A DNA stretch of 64,000 nucleotides, from contig NZ_JNLH01000001.1 of NCBI RefSeq assembly GCF_000703005.1, positions 1,729,001-1,793,000 on the forward strand, read 5' to 3'. Below, one piece after another: positions 35,257 through 44,895 of the stretch; the stretch's first letter is position 1, and every line of letters starts with the position of its first letter. The stretch comes from Pseudobutyrivibrio ruminis HUN009. Its GTDB lineage: Bacteria > Bacillota > Clostridia > Lachnospirales > Lachnospiraceae. The position numbers were made by a program, and so were the translations under genes. The notes beneath the pieces were generated by a model. It ran no database searches. It was not told the origin of the DNA and saw only the letters and a list, made by a program, of their open reading frames with translations.

Positions 35257-37233
35257 ATGAATTTTGAATTTGTTTTAGATAAGCTTAATAATTATAAGAA
35301 TAATTTAAATAGAGAATGGCTTTTGACAAATGGCCTTGGTGGATATGGAAGCAGTAGCATTATCGGTGCACACTCGAGAATTCATCAGGGCTATTTGATT
35401 GCTAGCTTGCAGGCACCGGTGGATAGAGTGCTTGTGTTTTCAAAGACAAATGAGCGTCTTGTGTGTGGTAGCAGGATTTATGATTTGACTACAGCTCAGC
35501 ATAAGGGCCCTTATACTAGCGAGTTTAATCAGGGTAATATGCACTTGAGCCAGTTTAAGTATGATGGCAATGTTACCTTTATTTATGAGGCGGGTGGTAT
35601 GCGCCTCACAAAGACAATTACTTTGGTTCATGAAAAGAATCAGTGTACTATCGCATATACGTTGGAGAATAATGGTCCAGCAGCAGGTGTAGTTATCACA
35701 CCTCTTATGAATTATAGAAAGCACTCAGCTCATATGACTATCGATGATTTGAGATTTGAGTTGCCAGAGGAAGTTTTCCAGGAGATTCGTAACGAGAATA
35801 ATGGCAATGTTGGCTTTTACTATAGCCCAGTTAGCAATTCAGATGTGAGAATTTCTCTTATTTCTGCAGGCTGTGAGATGGTAAAGCGTAACAATGTTTA
35901 CGATGAAAACATGGAGCTTCAGCATGAATTGGATGATGGCAAGGATGGTTTGGATTGCCATATTAAGCCATACGATTTTGTTATGGAAGTTGCTGCAGGT
36001 GGAGTTTCGAAGGCTTCATTTGTTTGTTCAGTAGATGTGAAATCCAGCACTGGTCGTAAGAAGGTGAACTGGCCGGATTTTGAAGAAATTGATAGAGACA
36101 CTGCTTTTGTAGAGGCAGAAAAAGAGAAGAATAGAGTCCAGGCGCTTATTGAAACTGCTGGATTTGATGAGGACGACGAGCTAGCTCAGGTTCTTACTGT
36201 GGCTGCAAATCAGTTCATCGTAAAGAGAAAGTCTTCTAATAAAAAGAGTATTATTGCAGGCTATCCATGGCTCACAGACCGTGGTAGAGATGCTATGGTG
36301 GCGTTCACAGGCATTTGCCTTGAGACAGGTCAATTTGATGATGCCAAATCCATTCTTCTTACATTTGCAAAATATATCAAAAATGGTTTGCTTCCAAATG
36401 AATTCCCAGAGGAGGGAGGCACACCTTCAAACAATACAGCGGATGCGTCACTTTGGTATTTCTATGCAGTATATAATTATCTGAAATACGTTGATAACGA
36501 TGAGGCATGGAAGTTTGTTGAGGATGAAATATATCCTTATCTTCAGGAAATCATGGGAGCATACAGAAAGGGCACATCATACTCAATCAAGATGGATGAT
36601 GATGCTTTGATGCAGGTAGGCAAGTGCAAGCCTGTTGATATTAATGCTCTTTGGTACAACGCTCTTATGACAATGGAGGAAATCTCACGAGGCATTGCTA
36701 GAAGAACTCACAACAAGCCAGAAAACTATTTGGCATACGCAGGTGGTTGCAGTCAGCTTGCTATCTGGGTTAAGGAAGCATTCAACACAGATTTCTGGTA
36801 TGAAGAGGGCGGATACCTTTACAACTCAATCAGTGAGGAAGAAAAGGATACAGCTCTTTGTCCTGATCAGCTTTTTGCTATTAGCCTTCCATTTACAATG
36901 CTTGATCCAGAAAAGGAAAAGTCTGTAGTAAAGGTCGTAAAAGACAATCTTTATGTTGGCGTTGGTCTTAAATCTTTGGAGGAAGGCACAGCCTGGGGCT
37001 TCATGCTTGGTGCGTTTATTGAGGCATATCTTAAGGTTGGCGGACATAGCGCACAGGCTATCGAAGAAGCAAAGGCTATGTTTGAGCCAGTAGAAAAGCA
37101 TCTTGTAACAGAATGTATTGGCAATTACTCAGAAAACTTTAACAGTGAAAAGCCATATCAGCCAAAGGGATGTTTTGCGCAGGCTTGGTCTGTAGGCGAA
37201 ATACTTAGAGCATATGCACTCCTTAAAAAATAG
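35257..37233 (+). CDS. Amylo-alpha-1,6-glucosidase-type glycogen debranching enzyme
   Basis: A 658-residue two-domain protein. The N-terminal beta domain (1-270) begins NREWLLTNGLGGYGSSSIIG, the standard GDE_N signature. The C-terminal (alpha/alpha)6 barrel of GH133/GDE_C type shows AGYPWLTDRGRDAMVAFTGI, FPEEGGTPSNNTADASLWYF and CPDQLFAISLPF, which contain the likely acidic catalytic residues. It hydrolyses alpha-1,6 branches of glycogen or maltodextrin. A single gene ahead of the exporter pair, with only 15 bp between. Confidence 0.93.
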   Translation: MNFEFVLDKLNNYKNNLNREWLLTNGLGGYGSSSIIGAHSRIHQGYLIASLQAPVDRVLVFSKTNERLVCGSRIYDLTTAQHKGPYTSEFNQGNMHLSQFKYDGNVTFIYEAGGMRLTKTITLVHEKNQCTIAYTLENNGPAAGVVITPLMNYRKHSAHMTIDDLRFELPEEVFQEIRNENNGNVGFYYSPVSNSDVRISLISAGCEMVKRNNVYDENMELQHELDDGKDGLDCHIKPYDFVMEVAAGGVSKASFVCSVDVKSSTGRKKVNWPDFEEIDRDTAFVEAEKEKNRVQALIETAGFDEDDELAQVLTVAANQFIVKRKSSNKKSIIAGYPWLTDRGRDAMVAFTGICLETGQFDDAKSILLTFAKYIKNGLLPNEFPEEGGTPSNNTADASLWYFYAVYNYLKYVDNDEAWKFVEDEIYPYLQEIMGAYRKGTSYSIKMDDDALMQVGKCKPVDINALWYNALMTMEEISRGIARRTHNKPENYLAYAGGCSQLAIWVKEAFNTDFWYEEGGYLYNSISEEEKDTALCPDQLFAISLPFTMLDPEKEKSVVKVVKDNLYVGVGLKSLEEGTAWGFMLGAFIEAYLKVGGHSAQAIEEAKAMFEPVEKHLVTECIGNYSENFNSEKPYQPKGCFAQAWSVGEILRAYALLKK

Positions 37234-37248
37234 TTTTGAGGGAAGAAT

Positions 37249-38985
37249 ATGATTAAAACAAGATTACTAAAAATGATGAAGCAAGGCACACGCCACGTGT
37301 TCATGTCTATTCTATGGCAGTGGCTTGGTCTTGTTGCTCAGATAATTATAGTAGGTTGCTTTGCCAGAATAATTGGCGGCACATACGCCGGCAAATTAGA
37401 CACAAAGCATCTGGTGATTTATCTTGCAGTTGCCTTGTTTTGCGTTTTTTCTAGATTAGTTTTTGATAGACTCTATACTGAAGCTTCTTTTGAAGCCAGT
37501 GTAGATGTTAAAAAAATGATGCGTGAGGAAATCTACAGCAAGCTACTTCGCCTTGGAAGCAGCTATCGTAGCAAGGTATCCTCTGCGCAGATTACCCAGA
37601 TGATGGGAGAGGGCGTTGAGCAGCTGGAGATATACTTTGGAAAGTATATCAGCCAATTCGTATATGCGTTACTTGCTCCCCTCACATTATTTGGAATTCT
37701 ATTTCAATACAATTTGAGAGCGGCAGTTGTTCTACTTGTCGCAGTTCCACTTATTCCAATTGTTATCATGATAGTTATGAAGGTTGCCAGAAAGCTTTTG
37801 GACAAATACTTCAAAGTATACTATGGCCTGGGAGATACATTTCTTGAAAAGCTTCATGGACTTACCACTCTGAAGATTTATGAGTCTGACGGACAGGCTG
37901 CGGAGGAGATGGATGTAGAATCAGAGCGCTTTAGAAAAATCACTATGAAGGTGCTTTCTATGCAGCTCAACAGCACCATCGTCATGGATATTGTTGCCTA
38001 CGCTGGAGCGGCAGTGGGAATCATCACCACAATCAAAGAGTTCCTAGATGGAAATATGACTCTCGTTAGCGCTATTATGTTTTTGCTTTTGTCGGCAGAG
38101 TTTTTCCTTCCAATGAGACTTCTTGGCTCATACTTCCATATTGGTATGAATGGAATGAAGGCGGCAGACAAGATATTCGAGTTCTTAGATTTACCAGAGC
38201 CTGAGGCAGGGAAGTATTTAATATCAGAGGGACCTTACGATATTCGATTTACTGGCGTGTCTTTCGCGTACGACAAAGAGGAGACATTAAAAGATATCTC
38301 AATGGATATTAAAGCAGGGCAGCTCGTTTCAATTGTAGGTGTGTCTGGCTCGGGCAAATCCACAATCGCCAGTCTTCTTAGACAGCAAAATAGAAACTAC
38401 AAGGGCTCAATCACTGTTGCAGGCAAAGAGCTTAAAAATATTTCAGAAGCATCACTTATGTCTGCAATGACAGCGGTTTCATTGAATAGCTATATTTTCC
38501 ATGGAACAGTTCGAGAGAATCTTCACCTGGGCAAGCCAAAAGCAAATGATACAAAGCTTGTAAATATTTTAAAGCTTCTGAATTTATGGGATGAGCTTGC
38601 ACCTTTAGGGGGATTGGAGTTTGAGCTTGCAGAGGGTGGAGCTAATATTTCTGGTGGTCAAAAGCAACGCCTATGTATAGCAAGAGCCTTGCTTAAAAAC
38701 TCGCCAATCTATATTTTTGATGAGTCTACCAGCAATATAGATATGGAATCAGAAGAAATCATAATGAGTATCATCCGCAAGCTTTCGAAAGAGCTTGGAA
38801 AGACGGTTATCCTTATATCACATCGACTTGCAAATGTGGTGAAGTCGGACCAGATATTTATGCTTGATAGTGGAAGTATTGTAGAAGCCGGAACCCATAG
38901 CCAGCTGATTAAAAAGAATGGAGCTTACGCTACTCTTTACAAGAAGCAGCATGCTTTGGAAAACTATGCAGGAGGTGCCATGTAA
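37249..38985 (+). CDS. ABC exporter half-transporter, CydD-like
   Basis: A 578-residue fused permease-ATPase with six helices (about 20-310) and a C-terminal ATPase. Walker A is VGVSGSGKSTIASLL, the signature ISGGQKQRLCIARAL, Walker B IYIFDESTSNID and the H loop ISHRLANV. The layout with a second half-transporter starting at its stop codon (overlap 1 bp) is that of CydDC-type heterodimers, which export thiols in other bacteria. Substrate here is unproven. Confidence 0.87.
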   Translation: MIKTRLLKMMKQGTRHVFMSILWQWLGLVAQIIIVGCFARIIGGTYAGKLDTKHLVIYLAVALFCVFSRLVFDRLYTEASFEASVDVKKMMREEIYSKLLRLGSSYRSKVSSAQITQMMGEGVEQLEIYFGKYISQFVYALLAPLTLFGILFQYNLRAAVVLLVAVPLIPIVIMIVMKVARKLLDKYFKVYYGLGDTFLEKLHGLTTLKIYESDGQAAEEMDVESERFRKITMKVLSMQLNSTIVMDIVAYAGAAVGIITTIKEFLDGNMTLVSAIMFLLLSAEFFLPMRLLGSYFHIGMNGMKAADKIFEFLDLPEPEAGKYLISEGPYDIRFTGVSFAYDKEETLKDISMDIKAGQLVSIVGVSGSGKSTIASLLRQQNRNYKGSITVAGKELKNISEASLMSAMTAVSLNSYIFHGTVRENLHLGKPKANDTKLVNILKLLNLWDELAPLGGLEFELAEGGANISGGQKQRLCIARALLKNSPIYIFDESTSNIDMESEEIIMSIIRKLSKELGKTVILISHRLANVVKSDQIFMLDSGSIVEAGTHSQLIKKNGAYATLYKKQHALENYAGGAM

Positions 38986-40673
38986 TGAAGAAAGAAACAT
39001 CTGGATTAAAAATCATGGCACGCTTAATAGGCCTGGTAAAACCGCTGATATTTATTATGATTCTTGGTATTTTGCTGGGAAGTCTGGGACATTTGTGTGC
39101 CATTTTCGTTACGGTGCTTGGTGCAGAAGGAATAGTAATGGTAGTCAACAGTATATCTAACCCTGTTCTGGTTCGTACCTTGCCTAAGTTTTTCCAGCTG
39201 ATTGTGGCTGTGGCAATACTTAGAGGTCTGCTTCATTATGGAGAGCAGTATTGCAATCACTACATTGCATTTAGAATCCTTGCTATCATCAGACACAAGG
39301 TTTTCGAGAAGCTTCGTGTGCTTTGCCCAGCCAAATTGGAAACAAAGGAAAAGGGTAATCTGATCACAATGATTACAACAGATATAGAGCTTTTAGAGGT
39401 GTTTTTTGCTCACACAATTTCACCTATCGCAATTGCGATAATAGTGTCCCTGTTTATGTTGGGATTTTTGTGGATGCAGTATCCTGTGGCAGGCATTATT
39501 GCGGCAATCGCATATCTTACTGTAGGTGGTATGATTCCTGTTTCTAACGAGATAAGCTCTGCTGAGGCGGGTCTTAAGTTTAGAAATAAATTTGGCAAGA
39601 TGAACAGCTTTATCTTGGGAGCTTTATATGGTATCGATGATACGATTCAGTTCAGAAATGGCCATAAGCAATTAAATAGATTAAATGCAAAGTCAGATAA
39701 TCTGGCGGAAATCAAATCGGATTTGGTGGACTATGAAAAGAATCAGAAGCTACTTACAAATCTGTCTATCCAGGCATTTTCATTAATCATTTTGGTAGTA
39801 ATGGTGGTTGCCTACAACAAGGGCCGCGTTTCCTTCGAGCAGGTGATGGTGGCTGTTGTTGGCATGATGAGTTCCTTTGGACCAGTTGTAGCCCTTGCAT
39901 CATTATCCAATAATCTCAATCAGACCCTCGCCAGTGGTGAGAGAGTGCTTGCACTTTTGGATGAAAATCCAATTGTAGAGGAAGAGACAGATGGCGTGGA
40001 TTTGGAAATGGTGGCCAATTCAAGGGGAAATATTGCTACAGTAAACAATGTTTCATTTGCCTATGAGGATGTTGAGGTTATCAAGAACAGAACAATCGAT
40101 ATTCCTAAGGGCAAAATTCTTGGAATTCACGGACCAAGCGGCTGTGGCAAATCCACATTGCTAAGGCTTTTAATGGGATTTTGGAAGCCAGACAAGGGGC
40201 AGATTTACTATTACGACAAGACTGAAGGCCCTACTGAAATCGGTGATGTAAATACAGCATCCCTTAGAAAAAATCAATCCTTTGTCACACAGGAAACCTG
40301 GATTAGTCAGGATACCATTGCAAAAAATATTGCAGTGGCAAAGCCGGATGCGACCATCGAAGAAATTATGGATGCGGCAAAGAAGGCCAGCATACATGAG
40401 TTTATAATGAGTCTCCCAGAAGGCTACGACACAAAGGTGGGAGAGCTTGGTTCTACACTTTCGGGAGGAGAGAAGCAAAGAATCGGCATAGCCCGCGCAT
40501 TCCTTCATGGAGGAAATATGCTTCTTTTGGATGAGCCTACCAGCTCACTTGATTCTTTAAATGAAGGAATCATCCTTAAATCTCTAAAGGAAGAGGCTAA
40601 GGACAAAACAGTAGTGTTAATTTCTCACAGAAAATCCACTATGGGAGTGGCCGATTCAGTAATAGATTTTTAA
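38985..40673 (+). CDS. ABC exporter half-transporter, CydC-like
   Basis: A 562-residue partner of the preceding half-transporter. Membrane helices span about 15-300. The ATPase has IHGPSGCGKSTLLRLL, LSGGEKQRIGIARAF and LLLDEPTSSLDSLN, with the H loop ISHRKSTM only 11 residues before the end; most relatives continue 20-40 residues further, so the C-terminus is short. The two genes probably encode one heterodimeric exporter. Confidence 0.87.
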   Translation: MKKETSGLKIMARLIGLVKPLIFIMILGILLGSLGHLCAIFVTVLGAEGIVMVVNSISNPVLVRTLPKFFQLIVAVAILRGLLHYGEQYCNHYIAFRILAIIRHKVFEKLRVLCPAKLETKEKGNLITMITTDIELLEVFFAHTISPIAIAIIVSLFMLGFLWMQYPVAGIIAAIAYLTVGGMIPVSNEISSAEAGLKFRNKFGKMNSFILGALYGIDDTIQFRNGHKQLNRLNAKSDNLAEIKSDLVDYEKNQKLLTNLSIQAFSLIILVVMVVAYNKGRVSFEQVMVAVVGMMSSFGPVVALASLSNNLNQTLASGERVLALLDENPIVEEETDGVDLEMVANSRGNIATVNNVSFAYEDVEVIKNRTIDIPKGKILGIHGPSGCGKSTLLRLLMGFWKPDKGQIYYYDKTEGPTEIGDVNTASLRKNQSFVTQETWISQDTIAKNIAVAKPDATIEEIMDAAKKASIHEFIMSLPEGYDTKVGELGSTLSGGEKQRIGIARAFLHGGNMLLLDEPTSSLDSLNEGIILKSLKEEAKDKTVVLISHRKSTMGVADSVIDF

Positions 40674-40697
40674 AAAATGTGTGTTAAACTATGGCTT

Positions 40698-41093
40698 ATG
40701 AAGAAATATCTTAGTTTATTATTAGTATTAACCATAATTATCAGCTTTGCAGGATGTGGAAAGAGCTCTGATGTAGGAGATGTGGATGTGGATTTAACCA
40801 CTATGTCATCTACCATGGTTTACTCTTATGTGGCAGATATGCTTGCCAATCCTTCCAACTACAAAGGACAGCTTGTGAGAATGGATGGGGATAGCAACAC
40901 CACACACGGCGGCACACATTCTTGTATCGTTTATGACGCTTTGGGCTGTTGTACAGAGGGAATTGAATACCTTCTGCCTGAGGATGAAGAATATCCGGAC
41001 GATGGTGAGGCAATCACAGTAGTTGGTACTTTTGCCACATATACCAAGGGCGAGGGAAAATATTTTGTATTGATTGACGCAGTCATCGAGTAA
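40698..41093 (+). CDS. Small lipoprotein of unknown function
   Basis: A 131-residue predicted lipoprotein with signal MKKYLSLLLVLTIIISFAGC (lipidated Cys at 20). The mature part has an OB-like pattern (NPSNYKGQLVRMDGD ... EAITVVGTFATYTKGEGKYF) similar to small secreted lipoproteins common in Lachnospiraceae. It contains a Cys pair (LGCCTEG). The ATG at 40698 begins the signal peptide; an upstream in-frame ATG at 40677 would add seven residues. It follows the exporter genes by 24 bp. Confidence 0.75.
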   Translation: MKKYLSLLLVLTIIISFAGCGKSSDVGDVDVDLTTMSSTMVYSYVADMLANPSNYKGQLVRMDGDSNTTHGGTHSCIVYDALGCCTEGIEYLLPEDEEYPDDGEAITVVGTFATYTKGEGKYFVLIDAVIE

Positions 41094-41123
41094 AGTTCAG
41101 ATAAATTTTAGAAAAATTTAAGA

Positions 41124-41156
41124 GAGTTTACCATGTTTTTTTGGTAAACTCTTTTT
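41124..41156 (+). terminator. Rho-independent terminator
   Basis: GAGTTTACCA pairs with TGGTAAACTC around a T-rich loop and is followed by TTTTT. It closes the unit 35257-41093. Confidence 0.93.
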
Positions 41157-41221
41157 ATGTGGAATAATTATCATTGAAACTAAATTTGTTGAGGACTCAA
41201 ATTTAAAAATAGGAGAAAGTT

Positions 41222-41818
41222 TTGGCAGAAAGTATATATGGTAACCATCGCAGTGAGATGGAAAATGTTATGAATATAATCCTTAGTTCTATTAATGAGC
41301 TGAGGGAAAATATGATAAAAGAATTTGGCAGTGATCCAGTGGAGCATTGTTTGGCTCGTATCAAGGAAGAGGATAGCATGCGTGAAAAATGCAGAAGACA
41401 GAATCTTCCTGAAACCACAGAATCCGCACTTGAACAGATTCATGATGCTATTGGAATCAGAGTTGTATGTGCGTTTATCAGCGATGTCTATTCTGTTCGT
41501 GACCACCTTAGAAAAATAGAGAAGGTGGAAGTAATCGAGGAAAAGGATTACATCAAGCAAGCCAAACCAAACGGCTACAGAAGCTTGCACATGATTTTGA
41601 AATACGATAATAAGTATTTTGTAGAGATACAAATCAGAACTATTTCTATGGATACCTGGGCTGCGTTAGAGCATCATATGCGCTACAAGAAAAAGGTATC
41701 TAAAAGTGATGCACTTATTAGTGCAGAATTGAAAAGATGTGCTGATGAATTGGCATCCACTGATATGTCCATGCAGACAATAAGGGACCTGATTCGCTCA
41801 GAAAGCATTGACGAATAA
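41222..41818 (+). CDS. Small alarmone synthetase (RelQ/YjbM-like GTP pyrophosphokinase)
   Basis: A 198-residue stand-alone RelA/SpoT synthetase domain without hydrolase or TGS domains. Conserved parts are HCLARIKEEDSMREKC, IHDAIGIRVVCAFISDVYSV, DYIKQAKPNGYRSLHMIL and FVEIQIRTISMDTWAALEHH. It makes (p)ppGpp from GTP/GDP and ATP during stress. The start is TTG 41222 with AGGAG at 7 nt; the next ATG would cut into the conserved part. It lies 12 bp before the response regulator gene. Confidence 0.92.
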   Translation: MAESIYGNHRSEMENVMNIILSSINELRENMIKEFGSDPVEHCLARIKEEDSMREKCRRQNLPETTESALEQIHDAIGIRVVCAFISDVYSVRDHLRKIEKVEVIEEKDYIKQAKPNGYRSLHMILKYDNKYFVEIQIRTISMDTWAALEHHMRYKKKVSKSDALISAELKRCADELASTDMSMQTIRDLIRSESIDE

Positions 41819-41830
41819 GAGAGGAAATTT

Positions 41831-42502
41831 ATGAAAATATTACTTGCTGAAGATACACTTGATTTGAATAAGGTTATTACATCCATGCTTGAAATGCAGG
41901 GATTTGATGTAGACAGTGCCGTTGATGGAGCGCAGGCTTTGGAGCTTGCTCTCAGCAATGGTTATGACGGCATTATCCTAGATATAATGATGCCAAAGAT
42001 GAATGGACTTGAAGTATTAAAGGAAATCAGAAGAAGAAACATCGTTACACCAGTGCTGATGCTTACAGCAAAGGCAGAGGTGGATGACAGAGTAGAAGGA
42101 TTGGATGCAGGGGCTGATGATTATCTGACAAAGCCATTTGCAATGAAGGAGCTGATGGCTAGAGTAAAGGCCATGACAAGACGTGGTAGCCAGTATGCAG
42201 CTAAGGAGCTTTCGTTTGGAGATATTACACTTAAGTCTGAAAGCCTTGAGCTTATCTGCGCAAACACAGTACGACTTTCATTAAAGGAATTCTCTTTGAT
42301 GCAGACGCTTCTTTTAAATCAGGAACATCCAGTAGATACAAACTATCTAATTGAGCATGTTTGGAATGATGAAACAGATGTTGAGGAAGATACAGTTTGG
42401 CTCTATGTAAATTTCTTGCAGGGCAAGCTGGAGTACATTAATTCCGGAGTAACTATTAAAGGCGAAAAGGGCGGTTCGTTCCAGGTGGTAGTGAATGAGT
42501 GA
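41831..42502 (+). CDS. OmpR-family response regulator
   Basis: A 223-residue two-component regulator. The receiver domain (1-115) has the acidic pair in MKILLAEDTLDLN, the phospho-acceptor Asp in GIILDIMMPKMNGLEVL, and the conserved Lys in DYLTKPFAMKEL. The C-terminal winged helix (about 125-222) is VRLSLKEFSLMQTLL ... VDTNYLIEHVWNDETDVEED. It overlaps the kinase gene by 8 bp. Confidence 0.95.
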   Translation: MKILLAEDTLDLNKVITSMLEMQGFDVDSAVDGAQALELALSNGYDGIILDIMMPKMNGLEVLKEIRRRNIVTPVLMLTAKAEVDDRVEGLDAGADDYLTKPFAMKELMARVKAMTRRGSQYAAKELSFGDITLKSESLELICANTVRLSLKEFSLMQTLLLNQEHPVDTNYLIEHVWNDETDVEEDTVWLYVNFLQGKLEYINSGVTIKGEKGGSFQVVVNE

Positions 42503-43805
42503 AAAATCAATTCGAGCATTAAAGAATAAGTTCATAATTACTGCAATGGTTTCATTCTTTATTGTAATGAGCTTTATAGCAGGGTGTATCTATGTTATCA
42601 ATTCCTTGATGACACGTGGACAAATAAAAGATAACATTCAGTACATTGTTGAAAATGATGGTGTTTTGCCTATGCAATATGAAAGCATCGAATCAGACGA
42701 GGCTGGAGGCAATAATACAACCATTGATAACAATAATGATTTGGTTTATCAGCTTGAAAAGCTTTTCGGTGTTGAGAGTAATTACATTTCTGATGAATTC
42801 TATTATTCAACCAGATATTTTGCGGTCACCTACACTGAAGACGGAGATGTTGAAAAGGTAATTACATCCCACACTGCAGCAGTAGAAGCGGATCAGGCAG
42901 TGACCTATGCCAACACAGTAATGAAGCGCTGGTTCAAGTTTGGAAGCTATGATGACTATTATTATATGGTGGCACCAAGGGATGTTGGTGGAACAATAGT
43001 TGTAGTATTAGACTGTAGCACACAGGTTGCTATCAATCGTCGACTTGTATTACTGGCTTGTATCCTGATTGGATTTGGTATGGTTATTTCGGCCTTTGTT
43101 ATTAAATCCTGGGCAGGCAAGCTTATCCAGCCTGAGATTAAGAATGCAGAACTGCAAAAGTCATTTATTACAAATGCCAGCCACGAGCTGAAAACACCAC
43201 TTGCGGTTATCAAGGCAAACACAGAAATGCTTGAGATCATGGGGGTTGAAAACGAATGGACTCAGTCTACTATGCGTCAGGTAGACCGATTGACGGGTCT
43301 TATCCAAAACCTGGTTTTGGTAACTAGGGCAAGTGAAAAGGATAGCAAAGAAGATAGAGTAGAGACAGATTTTTCTGCCATCGTTACTGACACTGCAAAA
43401 TCATTTGAGGCGGTAGCTATTTCCGATGAAAAGACAATGGAGCTTAGCATAGCGTCTGATGTAAAGATATTAGCCCATGAAGGGGATATCCGTCAGATTT
43501 CAACATTGCTTATCGACAACGCCATAAAATACTGTGATCCAAAGGGAAAAGTCACAGTAGGACTTGGCAGAGATAAAAAGCATAAGCACATCTACTTACG
43601 TGTTTCAAACAGCTATGAATCTGGAGCAGGAATAGATTACCACCGATTCTTTGATAGATTTTACAGAGGTGATGAAGCCCATAATATCGACAAGGAAGGA
43701 TATGGTGTTGGTCTGTCTATAGCGCAAGGACTTATGGAGCGTTATCACGGTGATATCAAAGTAAACTGGCGCGATGGCATCATCACGTTTACTTGTATTT
43801 TTTAA
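42495..43805 (+). CDS. Sensor histidine kinase
   Basis: A 436-residue membrane kinase. Two helices (about 15-37 and 178-200) enclose an outside sensor domain of about 140 residues. The phospho-acceptor H box is ITNASHELKTPLAVIKANTE. The ATP-binding domain has IDNAIKYCDPKGKV (N box), FDRFYRGDEAHN (F box) and GYGVGLSIAQGLM (G box). It pairs with the regulator just upstream; the signal is unknown. Confidence 0.94.
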   Translation: MSEKSIRALKNKFIITAMVSFFIVMSFIAGCIYVINSLMTRGQIKDNIQYIVENDGVLPMQYESIESDEAGGNNTTIDNNNDLVYQLEKLFGVESNYISDEFYYSTRYFAVTYTEDGDVEKVITSHTAAVEADQAVTYANTVMKRWFKFGSYDDYYYMVAPRDVGGTIVVVLDCSTQVAINRRLVLLACILIGFGMVISAFVIKSWAGKLIQPEIKNAELQKSFITNASHELKTPLAVIKANTEMLEIMGVENEWTQSTMRQVDRLTGLIQNLVLVTRASEKDSKEDRVETDFSAIVTDTAKSFEAVAISDEKTMELSIASDVKILAHEGDIRQISTLLIDNAIKYCDPKGKVTVGLGRDKKHKHIYLRVSNSYESGAGIDYHRFFDRFYRGDEAHNIDKEGYGVGLSIAQGLMERYHGDIKVNWRDGIITFTCIF

Positions 43806-43885
43806 GTATTTTCAAGAAACTGGTTAAAATATCTTACATTATATGGCATAATGATTAATAGGGAGAATAGATAAGAGGGATGGGT

Positions 43886-44878
43886 ATGTATTATCTGGTT
43901 TGTTTTATCTGTTCGCTAGCCATATTAGTATGGATAATATCTAATGAGAGAAAGCTTGGTACAAACGCAATTCTTGTAGCCTTTGTTACTGTTATAGGTG
44001 ACGGAGGTTACTATGCCCTGGCCAGCTCCACATCTTTGAATGAGGCACTGCTTGGCAATGAATTGACCTACACTATAGGTATGTTTTCGCCAATGCTTTT
44101 CTTTTTTAATATCTGCGATATCTGCAAAATTCATTTATATACAAAGACAAAAATCGTTTTGTATTTGATTCAGATAGTTCTATTTTTATCTGCCTGTACG
44201 GCAGGCCAGCTTGATATTTTCTATAAGACTGTGGAATTCCATTATGGACCTTCAGGTGGATACTTGATTAAAACCTATGGTTTTGCTCATACACTGTACC
44301 TGATTTCTATGGCCTTTTATTTCATAATTTCCATTGCAATATCATTTAAATACAGCAGAAAAAAGAATGTTGTCAGCGCAAGAGATGTGGACATTTTAAT
44401 CTTTTTATATTTCCTGATGTTTAGCGCGTATGCAGTTGAACGACTGATTCATATGAAGGTGGAATTGATGCCATTTATCTATACCATTGGCATCTTCGGA
44501 ATTTTGATTCCGGTGGTAAAAATCGCAAACTATGCAATTGAAACCAACCCGGAGATTCTTGAGAGCGAGCTGAAAGAGACAGGGCTAATTGTTCTGTCTA
44601 ACAAGCTTTTATATATGGATTGCAACGACAATGCTGTTAATCTTTTTCCAGAGCTCAGCCAGTGGGAGAAGGAAGAAAGGATTCCAGGAAATGGCGGCAG
44701 GTTCAACACATTTCTTAGACAGGATTTGATGAGGTATGTTGAATCAGGTGCTGACGATAGTATGGCGGGTAAGGAATTTACTGTGCAGGGTGAGGATTAT
44801 TATTTGGAACTATCAAGGCTCCACAAGGGAAAGAAAGCAATAGGATACTTGATTAAGTTTACCAAGAAGAATGGATAG
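43886..44878 (+). CDS. Seven-helix membrane sensor without output domain
   Basis: A 330-residue protein with about seven helices over residues 1-215, followed by a PAS-like segment (about 225-328: ETGLIVLSNKLLYMDCNDNA ... IGYLIKFTKKNG). It corresponds to the N-terminal half of 7TM-type histidine kinases and diguanylate cyclases but ends before any kinase or GGDEF domain. The ATG at 43886 is 6 nt after AGAGGG; an ATG at 43880 would touch the site. It is followed 17 bp later by the HD-GYP gene and may signal through it. Confidence 0.72.
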   Translation: MYYLVCFICSLAILVWIISNERKLGTNAILVAFVTVIGDGGYYALASSTSLNEALLGNELTYTIGMFSPMLFFFNICDICKIHLYTKTKIVLYLIQIVLFLSACTAGQLDIFYKTVEFHYGPSGGYLIKTYGFAHTLYLISMAFYFIISIAISFKYSRKKNVVSARDVDILIFLYFLMFSAYAVERLIHMKVELMPFIYTIGIFGILIPVVKIANYAIETNPEILESELKETGLIVLSNKLLYMDCNDNAVNLFPELSQWEKEERIPGNGGRFNTFLRQDLMRYVESGADDSMAGKEFTVQGEDYYLELSRLHKGKKAIGYLIKFTKKNG

Positions 44879-44895
44879 TTGCGGGAAGGTATTGT